NCBI RefSeq assembly: GCF_020073815.1 | Contig: NZ_JAIQZJ010000007.1 | Coordinates: 186,001-250,000 of the forward strand | Reading direction: 5' to 3' | From: Nocardioides mangrovi | GTDB taxonomy: Bacteria > Actinomycetota > Actinomycetes > Propionibacteriales > Nocardioidaceae | DNA length: 64,000 bases | In this document: positions 57,927 through 64,000 of the stretch, one piece after another | Position numbering within the stretch: the first letter of the stretch is position 1 | How the letters are laid out: each line of letters opens with the position of its first letter | Made by a program: the position numbers and the translations under genes | The notes under the pieces: model-generated | Database searches by the model: none | Seen by the model: only the letters and a program-made list of their open reading frames with translations | What the model was told of the DNA's origin: nothing

Positions 57927-59984
57927 GTGAAGCGCATATTCAAGGGTCCCTGGCTGTGGATCGTCCTCGCCGTCGTCGGCGTGCTCCTCGCCCTCCAGTA
58001 CCTCGCCCCGAACGGCGGGTACAAGGAGGTCGAGGCGTCCAAGATGCAGGACTACATCACCTCCGGCGAGGTGAAGGAGATCACCTTCGTCGACGGTGAC
58101 CAGCAGATCAAGGCCACCCTCCAGGACGGCGACAAGGTCACGGCCTACTGGCTCGACGGCACGCAGGCGACGCTGCAGGACGAGGTCCAGAAGCAGGTCG
58201 ACGACGGCAAGACCGAGCAGTACACCGTCGACATCGCCAAGCCGAGCCTGCTCGGCTCGATCCTGGCGACGCTGCTGCCCTTCGCGCTGATCATCCTGCT
58301 CTTCCTCTTCCTGATGAACCAGGTCCAGGGCGGCGGCCGCGGCGTCATGCAGTTCGCGAAGTCGCGGGCCAAGCTGATCACCAAGGACATGCCGAAGACG
58401 ACGTTCGCGGACGTCGCCGGCTGCGACGAGGCCATCGAGGAGCTCGGCGAGATCAAGGAGTTCCTCCAGGAGCCCGCCAAGTTCCAGGCCGTCGGCGCCA
58501 AGATCCCCAAGGGCGTGCTGCTCTACGGCCCTCCGGGCACCGGCAAGACGCTGCTGGCCCGCGCGGTCGCCGGCGAGGCCGGCGTGCCGTTCTACTCGAT
58601 CTCCGGCTCCGACTTCGTCGAGATGTTCGTCGGCGTGGGTGCCTCCCGCGTCCGCGACCTGTTCGAGCAGGCCAAGGAGAACGCGCCCGCGATCGTCTTC
58701 ATCGACGAGATCGACGCCGTCGGCCGCCACCGCGGCGCCGGCATGGGCGGCGGCCACGACGAGCGCGAGCAGACCCTCAACCAGCTGCTGGTCGAGATGG
58801 ACGGCTTCGACGTCCGCGGCGGCGTCATCCTCATCGCCGCGACCAACCGGCCCGACGTCCTCGACCCGGCGCTGCTGCGCCCGGGCCGCTTCGACCGCCA
58901 GATCCAGGTCGACGCCCCCGACCTCGCCGGCCGCGAGATGATCCTCAAGGTCCACGCCCGCGGCAAGCCGCTGGCGCAGGACGTCGACCTGCTGTCGGTC
59001 GCGCGGCGTACGCCGGGCTTCAGCGGCGCCGACCTGGCCAACGTGCTCAACGAGGCCGCGCTCCTCACCGCGCGCAACAACGAGAAGCTGATCACCAACC
59101 AGGCCCTCGACGAGGCCATCGACCGCGTGATCGCCGGTCCGCAGCGGCGTACCCGCCTGATGAGCGAGAAGGAGAAGCTCATCACGGCCTACCACGAGGG
59201 CGGCCACGCCCTGGTGGCCGCGGCGCTGCCGGGCACCGACCCGGTCCACAAGATCACGATCCTGCCGCGCGGCCGGGCGCTGGGCTACACGATGGTGCTG
59301 CCCGACGAGGACAAGTACTCCCAGACCCGCTCGCAGATGCTCGACTCGCTGGCCTACATGCTGGGCGGCCGGGCCGCGGAGGAGCTGATCTTCCACGACC
59401 CGACGACCGGCGCCGGCAACGACATCGAGAAGGCCACCAACGTGGCCCGCGCGATGGTCACCCAGTACGGCATGACCGAGCGGCTCGGCGCGATCAAGCT
59501 CGGCGACTCCAACTCCGAGCCGTTCCTGGGCCGCGACCTCGGTCACTCGCGCAACTACTCCGAGGACGTCGCCGCGATCGTCGACGAGGAGACCAAGAAG
59601 CTCCTCGCGACCGCGCACCAGGAGGCCTTCGAGATCCTCGAGGAGAACCGCGACGTGCTCGACGCCCTCGTGCTCGAGCTCTTCGACAAGGAGACCCTCG
59701 ACAAGGAGCAGGTCGCCCGGATCTTCGAGCCGCTGCGCCGTCGCCCCGAGCGGCCCGCGTGGACCGGCTCCGACGAGCGCGTGCCCTCGACGATCCCGCC
59801 GGTCGAGATCCCGCAGTGGATCCGGGACCGCGCGATCGCCAACGGCCAGCCGCAGCCGGGCCAGCCCGGTCAGGAGGGCTCCGGCCAGGTGCTGACCCCG
59901 CCGGGTGCCGGTGGCGACGTGCACGGGCCGGGCGCCGGTGGTGCCCCGGGGAGCCCTCCGACCCCTCCGGGTCCCACCACCTAG
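57927..59984 (+). CDS. ftsH: ATP-dependent zinc metalloprotease FtsH
   Basis: A 685-aa membrane AAA protease. The first membrane span is [20 protein letters not shown] and the second is in [18 protein letters not shown] (about 112-129). The AAA domain has Walker [11 protein letters not shown] and Walker [12 protein letters not shown], and the protease domain has HEGGHA (HExxH) with a zinc-binding aspartate further on. The C-terminal tail is rich in proline, glycine and glutamine. It removes damaged membrane proteins. GTG 57927 is used. Confidence 0.95.
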   Translation: MKRIFKGPWLWIVLAVVGVLLALQYLAPNGGYKEVEASKMQDYITSGEVKEITFVDGDQQIKATLQDGDKVTAYWLDGTQATLQDEVQKQVDDGKTEQYTVDIAKPSLLGSILATLLPFALIILLFLFLMNQVQGGGRGVMQFAKSRAKLITKDMPKTTFADVAGCDEAIEELGEIKEFLQEPAKFQAVGAKIPKGVLLYGPPGTGKTLLARAVAGEAGVPFYSISGSDFVEMFVGVGASRVRDLFEQAKENAPAIVFIDEIDAVGRHRGAGMGGGHDEREQTLNQLLVEMDGFDVRGGVILIAATNRPDVLDPALLRPGRFDRQIQVDAPDLAGREMILKVHARGKPLAQDVDLLSVARRTPGFSGADLANVLNEAALLTARNNEKLITNQALDEAIDRVIAGPQRRTRLMSEKEKLITAYHEGGHALVAAALPGTDPVHKITILPRGRALGYTMVLPDEDKYSQTRSQMLDSLAYMLGGRAAEELIFHDPTTGAGNDIEKATNVARAMVTQYGMTERLGAIKLGDSNSEPFLGRDLGHSRNYSEDVAAIVDEETKKLLATAHQEAFEILEENRDVLDALVLELFDKETLDKEQVARIFEPLRRRPERPAWTGSDERVPSTIPPVEIPQWIRDRAIANGQPQPGQPGQEGSGQVLTPPGAGGDVHGPGAGGAPGSPPTPPGPTT

Positions 59985-59994
59985 GCGTCCACCG

Positions 59995-60609
59995 ATGACC
60001 GACTCGATCCGGCCGGACACCCGCCTGCCCGCGGACATCCCGGCGTTCGACCACGAGCGCGCGGAGGCCGCCGTACGCGAGCTGCTGATCGCGATCGGGG
60101 AGGACCCCGACCGCGAGGGCCTGCACGACACCCCGGCCCGGGTCGCGCGCGCGTACGCCGAGCTGACGGCCGGCCTGCGGATGTCGCCCGAGGACGTGCT
60201 CACGACGACCTTCGACCTCGGCCACGACGAGATGGTCCTGGTCCGCGACATCGAGCTGTGGTCGATGTGCGAGCACCACCTGGTGCCCTTCACCGGGGTC
60301 GCGCACGTCGGCTACATCCCGGCCGCGACCGGCAAGATCACCGGCCTCTCGAAGCTGGCCCGGCTGGTCGACGTCTACGCCAAGCGCCCGCAGGTCCAGG
60401 AGCGGCTGACCACGCAGGTCGCCGACGCCCTCATGGAGCTCCTCGAGGCGCGCGGCGTGATCGTCGTGATCGAGGCCGAGCACCTCTGCATGACCATGCG
60501 CGGGGTCAAGAAGGCCGGCGCCCGCACCATCACCTCCGCCGTCCGCGGCACCATGCGCTCCAACGCCTCCACGCGCGCCGAGGCGATGGCGCTCATCCAC
60601 CGCCGCTGA
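59995..60609 (+). CDS. folE: GTP cyclohydrolase I
   Basis: A 204-aa GTP cyclohydrolase I. The motifs include [10 protein letters not shown] (zinc and GTP binding), [20 protein letters not shown] and [16 protein letters not shown]. It makes dihydroneopterin triphosphate from GTP, the first step of folate synthesis. ATG 59995 is chosen since the upstream in-frame start lies in ftsH. The later folate genes folP, folB and folK follow at 61-62.9 kb. Confidence 0.94.
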   Translation: MTDSIRPDTRLPADIPAFDHERAEAAVRELLIAIGEDPDREGLHDTPARVARAYAELTAGLRMSPEDVLTTTFDLGHDEMVLVRDIELWSMCEHHLVPFTGVAHVGYIPAATGKITGLSKLARLVDVYAKRPQVQERLTTQVADALMELLEARGVIVVIEAEHLCMTMRGVKKAGARTITSAVRGTMRSNASTRAEAMALIHRR

Positions 60610-60619
60610 CGGCCGCCGA

Positions 60620-60651
60620 GCGGGTTTCCCCGGCTGGCCGGGGAAACCCGC
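60620..60651 (+). terminator. Hairpin after folE
   Basis: GCGGGTTTCCCCGG and CCGGGGAAACCCGC form a perfect 14-bp stem with a four-base loop just after the folE stop. It is a likely intrinsic terminator or attenuator between folE and the genes that follow. Confidence 0.7.
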
Positions 60652-60729
60652 CCGACTCGCGGGTCTGGCACGGCGTGTCGGGCGGGTTCTGGCTGACCAC
60701 CCCCGCGATCTCCGCGTCAGACTGGCGCG

Positions 60730-61029
60730 GTGGAGGCTCACGAGCTCAGCAGCGCGATCGTCGCCTACCTGGGCTGGGGCACGTCGCCGCGGCCAGGGGC
60801 TCACGAGTCCGCGGTCGCGGCCTGCGCCCGATCGTCCTCTCCGGGCGGGCTGGTCGACCGGGTCCGCGCGATCGTGGCCGAGTCGCTCGCCGTACCCGTC
60901 GACTGGGAGTCGCTGAGCCTGGCCGACGCCGGCCGCGCGGTCGCGGCCGGGATGGGTGCCCGGCACCCCGAGCTCGACCAGCCGGCACTCGATGCGCTCG
61001 CCTGGAGCTTCACCTACGCCTGGCGCTGA
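60730..61029 (+). CDS. Conserved hypothetical protein, 99 aa
   Basis: A 99-aa helical protein beginning MEAHELSSAIVAYLGWGTSP. No domain is recognised. GTG 60730 has CAGACT six bases upstream, compatible with a leaderless transcript. It lies between folE and folP and may be an accessory gene of the fol cluster, but its role is unknown. Confidence 0.65.
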   Translation: MEAHELSSAIVAYLGWGTSPRPGAHESAVAACARSSSPGGLVDRVRAIVAESLAVPVDWESLSLADAGRAVAAGMGARHPELDQPALDALAWSFTYAWR

Positions 61030-61072
61030 GCCGGAACCCGCGACCGCCAGGCCCGCGATCCGCGCCCGCCGC

Positions 61073-61078
61073 TAGGGT
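61073..61078 (+). promoter_or_regulatory. Leaderless-type -10 box TAGGGT
   Basis: TAGGGT ends seven bases before ATG 61086 of folP. This suggests a separate promoter for the folP-folB-folK genes and a leaderless transcript. Confidence 0.6.
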
Positions 61079-61085
61079 CGTGCGC

Positions 61086-61916
61086 ATGCCGTCGACCCCG
61101 CTCCTCATGGGCGTCGTCAACGTCACCCCCGACTCGTTCAGCGACGGTGGGAGGTGGCTGCGCCCCGACGCCGCGATCGCGCACGGGCGCGAGCTGCTGG
61201 CCGACGGCGCCGACATCCTCGACATCGGCGGCGAGTCCACCCGGCCCGGCGCCACCAGGCCGCTGGTCGAGGAGGAGCTCGGTCGCGTGATCCCGGTGAT
61301 CACCGAGCTCGCGGCCGGCGGCGCGACCGTCTCGGTCGACACCATGCGCGCCGAGGTCGCCCAGGCAGCGGTCAGCGCCGGCGCCCGGATCGTCAACGAC
61401 GTCTCGGGCGGGCTCGCCGACCCCGCGATGCTCGACACCGTGGCCGCCACCGACGCGACGTACGTCGCGATGCACTGGCGCGCCCACGCCGACCACATGC
61501 GTGACTTCGCCGTGTACGACGGGCCGGGCGGGGTCGTCGCGGCCGTCCGCGACGAGCTGGCGCAGCGCGTCGAGGCGATGCGGGCCGCCGGCATCCCCGA
61601 CGACCGGATCGTGCTCGATCCGGGGCTGGGGTTCGCCAAGCGGCCGGAGCACAACTGGCAGCTGCTCGCCGACCTCGGCTCGCTGCAGGCGCTCGGCCTT
61701 CCCCTGCTGGTGGGTGCGAGCCGCAAGTCCTTCCTCGGTACCCTCCTCGCGGCCGGCGGGCACTCCCGCCCCGTCGGCGAGCGCGAGCACGCCAACACCG
61801 CGCTCACCGTGCTGCTCGCGCAGCAGGGGGTGTGGGGGCTGCGCGTGCACGACGTACGCGCCGCCCACGACGCCGTGCGGGTGCTGACGCGACTGGAGCA
61901 GGAGGAGCAGGGATGA
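61086..61916 (+). CDS. folP: Dihydropteroate synthase
   Basis: A 276-aa dihydropteroate synthase. The TIM-barrel motifs are LLMGVVNVTPDSFSDGG near the start, DILDIGGESTRPGA and VLDPGLGFAKRPEHN. It joins dihydropterin pyrophosphate to p-aminobenzoate, the target of sulfonamides. ATG 61086 is preceded by a leaderless-type -10 box. Its stop overlaps the folB start, and folB and folK follow. Confidence 0.94.
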   Translation: MPSTPLLMGVVNVTPDSFSDGGRWLRPDAAIAHGRELLADGADILDIGGESTRPGATRPLVEEELGRVIPVITELAAGGATVSVDTMRAEVAQAAVSAGARIVNDVSGGLADPAMLDTVAATDATYVAMHWRAHADHMRDFAVYDGPGGVVAAVRDELAQRVEAMRAAGIPDDRIVLDPGLGFAKRPEHNWQLLADLGSLQALGLPLLVGASRKSFLGTLLAAGGHSRPVGEREHANTALTVLLAQQGVWGLRVHDVRAAHDAVRVLTRLEQEEQG

Positions 61917-62287
61917 CCGACGAGCTGGCCGTGCTCGGCATCGAGTGCTACGGCCACCACGGCGTCTTCGACTTCGAGAAGCGCGTCGGTCAGGTGTTCG
62001 TGATCGACCTCGTGCTCGGCATCGACACCACCCCTGCGGCGGCCTCCGACGACTTGCGAGACACCGTCGACTACGGAAGTCTCGTCGCGCAAGTGAAAGC
62101 CGCCGTGGAGAACGACCCGGTCGACCTGATCGAGACCCTGGGCCAGCGGATCGCGGACGTCTGTCTCTTGGACAGCCGTGTTGAATGGGCTCGGGTGACC
62201 GTTCACAAGCCGGACGCACCCATCGAGGCGACGTTCTCGGACGTCGTCCTGACGATCACCCGGAAACGTGAGGGCCCCCGTGACTGA
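61913..62287 (+). CDS. folB: Dihydroneopterin aldolase
   Basis: A 124-aa dihydroneopterin aldolase. YGHHGVFDFEKRVGQVF is the conserved start of the family, and VDYGSLVAQVKAAVEN and VTVHKPDAPIEATF follow it. It cleaves dihydroneopterin to 6-hydroxymethyldihydropterin. ATG 61913 overlaps the folP stop. The folK start lies inside its last codons, so the three genes are coupled. Confidence 0.93.
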   Translation: MTDELAVLGIECYGHHGVFDFEKRVGQVFVIDLVLGIDTTPAAASDDLRDTVDYGSLVAQVKAAVENDPVDLIETLGQRIADVCLLDSRVEWARVTVHKPDAPIEATFSDVVLTITRKREGPRD

Positions 62288-62849
62288 GACCCCCAATCCC
62301 CACATCATCGACGCCGACACCCTGACCGGCGAGATGCGACCGATCCGACGGGCCGTGCTGGCCCTCGGGTCGAACCTGGGGGAGCGGATGGCCAGCCTGC
62401 AAGGGGCCGTCGACGCCATCGCCGACACCCCCGACGTGTGGGTCACCGGTGTGTCCCCGGTCTACGAGACCGAGCCGGTCGACAGCCCGGCCGACGCGGA
62501 CAAGTACCTCAACGCCGTCGTCCTCATCGACACCACCCTCGCGGCCTCCCGGCTGATGGACCGCGCGCTGGCGATCGAGGACGCGTTCGACCGCGAGCGC
62601 AGCGAGGTCCACAACGCCCCGCGCACCCTCGACGTCGACCTGATCGTCGTCGGCGACCGCCGCAGCGACGACGAGAGCCTCCGGCTCCCGCACCCGCGGG
62701 CGACCGAGCGCGCGTTCGTGCTCAAGCCGTGGCTCGACGTCGACCCGGGTGCGGAGTTCCCCGACCTCGGGCCGGTGTCCGACCTGCTCGAGAAGACCGA
62801 CCAGAGCGGCATTGTCCTGCGCGAGGACCTCGTCCTCGAGGTCCAGTGA
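62280..62849 (+). CDS. folK: HPPK (2-amino-4-hydroxy-6-hydroxymethyldihydropteridine diphosphokinase)
   Basis: A 189-aa HPPK. VLALGSNLGERMASLQGAV, the SPVYETEPV strand and APRTLDVDLI with the metal-binding aspartates are all present. It transfers pyrophosphate from ATP to the pterin, the step before FolP. GTG 62280 is preferred to the GTG at 62268 because GAGGG lies at the right distance. It overlaps folB. Confidence 0.92.
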   Translation: MTETPNPHIIDADTLTGEMRPIRRAVLALGSNLGERMASLQGAVDAIADTPDVWVTGVSPVYETEPVDSPADADKYLNAVVLIDTTLAASRLMDRALAIEDAFDRERSEVHNAPRTLDVDLIVVGDRRSDDESLRLPHPRATERAFVLKPWLDVDPGAEFPDLGPVSDLLEKTDQSGIVLREDLVLEVQ

Positions 62850-62859
62850 CGCCCCGCCC

Positions 62860-63345
62860 GTGAGCGCCGACCCCTCCGGCGAGGAGCCGTCACCGGGGCG
62901 GCTGCGCCCCACCTCCGCCGGCACGCTCACGCTCTGGGCCGTCGTCGGCCTGATCGGCGGCTGGGTCCTGCACCCGCTCACCGAGCGGGTCGGCACTCCG
63001 CCGGTCGTCACCTGGGCCCAGCCGCTCGCGCTGGCGCTGGTCGCCGCGATCCTGGGCGCGACGGCGTACCTCACCTGGCGCGCCGTCCACGTCCAGCACC
63101 ACCTCCTCGAGCCGCACCGCGCGGTCAACCGGCTCGTCCTCGCCCGCTCCTGCGCGCTGGTCGGCGCGCTGGTCGCGGGCGGCTACGCCGGGTACGCCGT
63201 GAGCTGGATCGGCGTCGACGCCGAGCTCGCGGCCCAGCGGGCCTGGCGCTCGGCCGCGGCCGCCCTCGCCGGCGTGGCGATCGTCATCGCGGCGGTCGCC
63301 CTCGAGCGCGCGTGTCGCGTCCGTTCCGACGATCCGGACGCCTAA
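62860..63345 (+). CDS. DUF3180 membrane protein
   Basis: A 161-aa protein with four hydrophobic segments (TLTLWAVVGLIGGWVLHP, LALALVAAILGATAYLTW, SCALVGALVAGGYAGYAV and ALAGVAIVIAAVALE). It matches the DUF3180 family, which follows folK in many actinobacteria. Its function is unknown. GTG 62860 is used, eleven bases after the folK stop, so it probably belongs to the fol operon. Confidence 0.8.
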   Translation: MSADPSGEEPSPGRLRPTSAGTLTLWAVVGLIGGWVLHPLTERVGTPPVVTWAQPLALALVAAILGATAYLTWRAVHVQHHLLEPHRAVNRLVLARSCALVGALVAGGYAGYAVSWIGVDAELAAQRAWRSAAAALAGVAIVIAAVALERACRVRSDDPDA

Positions 63346-63354
63346 CGTGGTCCC

Positions 63355-63996
63355 ATGGCTTCCCCCCAGGCTCCTGCCGGTGACCGGTCTCCCAGCCGGT
63401 CGAGCCGGCGACGTCAGCGCAGCACGCGCCTGACCGTCGCCGTCGCGCTGCTCGTCGTCGCCGCCCTCGTGGTCGTCGGCGCGATCGTGAGCGGGTCGTG
63501 GCTCCTCGTCACGCTCGCCGCCGTCCTCGGCGTCGCGCTCGGCGCGGCCGCCACCCGGATCACCCACGCCGAGCTCGCGGTCACCCGGCGCGAGGCCGCC
63601 CGCGACCGGGCCGAGCAGGCTCAGGCCTACCGCCGGCTCACCGAGGAGCGCAGCGTCGAGCACGCGGCGTTCGTCGACACGATGCAGACGCGCGCCGCCC
63701 GCCAGGAGACCGCGATCCACGAGCTCGAGGACGCCCTCACCCAGGCGCAGCACCGCGCCGCCGAGGCGACCCGCAAGATGGGCGCCGAGGCCCGCCGGGC
63801 CGACGCCGCCGAGCGGGCCGGGGCCGACAACGCCCGCGAGCTGGGCGACCGCCTCGCCGAGGCGCAGGAGCAGGCCGCCGAGGCCGTCGTCCGCGTCGCC
63901 GAGCTCGAGCAGGAGCTCGACGTCGTCCGCGCCGAGCTCGAGGCCGTCACCGTCGCCTGGCGTGAGGCGGAGGCCTCCCAGCGCAAGCGCGCCTGA
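63355..63996 (+). CDS. Membrane protein with C-terminal coiled coil
   Basis: A 213-aa protein. Two hydrophobic segments (LTVAVALLVVAALVVVGAIV and WLLVTLAAVLGVALGAA) are followed by a helical, charged coiled-coil region rich in A/E/R/Q (about residues 75-213). No domain is recognised. TAACGT six bases before ATG 63355 may be a -10 box. The coiled coil suggests a structural or scaffolding role at the membrane; this is inference. Confidence 0.65.
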   Translation: MASPQAPAGDRSPSRSSRRRQRSTRLTVAVALLVVAALVVVGAIVSGSWLLVTLAAVLGVALGAAATRITHAELAVTRREAARDRAEQAQAYRRLTEERSVEHAAFVDTMQTRAARQETAIHELEDALTQAQHRAAEATRKMGAEARRADAAERAGADNARELGDRLAEAQEQAAEAVVRVAELEQELDVVRAELEAVTVAWREAEASQRKRA

Positions 63997-64000
63997 GAGT

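Noticed and set aside
57771..60293. Minus-strand open frame of 840 codons
   Set aside because: It lies opposite ftsH and part of folE and has only shadow composition.
1..64000. tRNA, rRNA, CRISPR array, phage integrase or replication origin
   Set aside because: None was seen; no tRNA-like cloverleaf, regularly spaced repeats or integrase motif could be supported.

Overview
The window is very GC-rich DNA with actinobacterial habits: many GTG starts, 1-4 base stop/start overlaps, -10 boxes (TANNNT) placed 6-7 bases before start codons, F420-type luciferase-like oxidoreductases, a KstR-like steroid regulon, and the NlpC/P60, DUF3180 and DUF222-HNH families. The gene content suits a Nocardioides-like member of the Propionibacteriales. 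That genus call is inference, because the window has no rRNA or other marker gene.

Layout. 1-9.8 kb: the tail of a PucR-type regulator, a PAS/GAF/PP2C phosphatase with an anti-sigma-like ATPase, a methyltransferase, a haem-oxygenase-like/CDGSH pair, FMN glutamate-synthase-like and PoxB-like proteins, an F420 oxidoreductase and a STAS protein. 10.4-13.4 kb: an operon of luciferase-like oxidoreductase, APH-type kinase and crotonase behind a TGGACA-N2-TGTCCA operator. 13.4-15.1 kb: a DUF222/HNH endonuclease gene bracketed by inverted copies of a 43-bp palindromic repeat. 15.1-25.9 kb: a CYP125-like P450 divergent from a tightly coupled run of TetR, CYP123-like P450, SDR, CYP51, ferredoxin, NTF2-like protein, aldehyde dehydrogenase, SDR, beta-hydroxyacid dehydrogenase, CMD protein, thioesterase and a second TetR. 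The core order matches the Mycobacterium tuberculosis cyp51 locus (Rv0763c-Rv0771) as I remember it. 25.9-29.9 kb: a minus-strand TetR operon, an EIIA-like protein and MarR.

29.9-43.8 kb is a mixed region: a MarR-controlled MFS exporter, a LuxR-type regulator, thioesterase, nuclease-like and metallo-beta-lactamase proteins, an HxlR/NmrA-like pair, HemK-like methyltransferase, small membrane proteins, and steroid-type genes (NTF2-like protein, flavin oxidoreductase, DapB-like dehydrogenase, SDR). Three KstR-type operators lie in this region. 43.8-47.6 kb: a TPP riboswitch drives a thiamine ABC importer. 47.6-64 kb is chromosomal housekeeping: PAP2 protein, NlpC/P60 hydrolase, acyl-CoA dehydrogenase, ppa, dacB, a DUF2342 protease, tilS, a secreted Ig-like protein, hpt, ftsH, folE, folP, folB, folK, DUF3180 and a coiled-coil membrane protein.

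Working together. The P450s, their ferredoxin, the dehydrogenases, crotonase and thioesterase suggest oxidation of a sterol, terpenoid or similar lipid. They appear to be run by a TetR pair (TGGACA operators), a KstR-type repressor and a third TetR. The main unexplained signals are the repeat-bracketed HNH gene, the shared TetR operator, and the long hairpins between cyp51 and its ferredoxin and between hpt and ftsH. No tRNA, rRNA, CRISPR array or canonical insertion sequence was seen.
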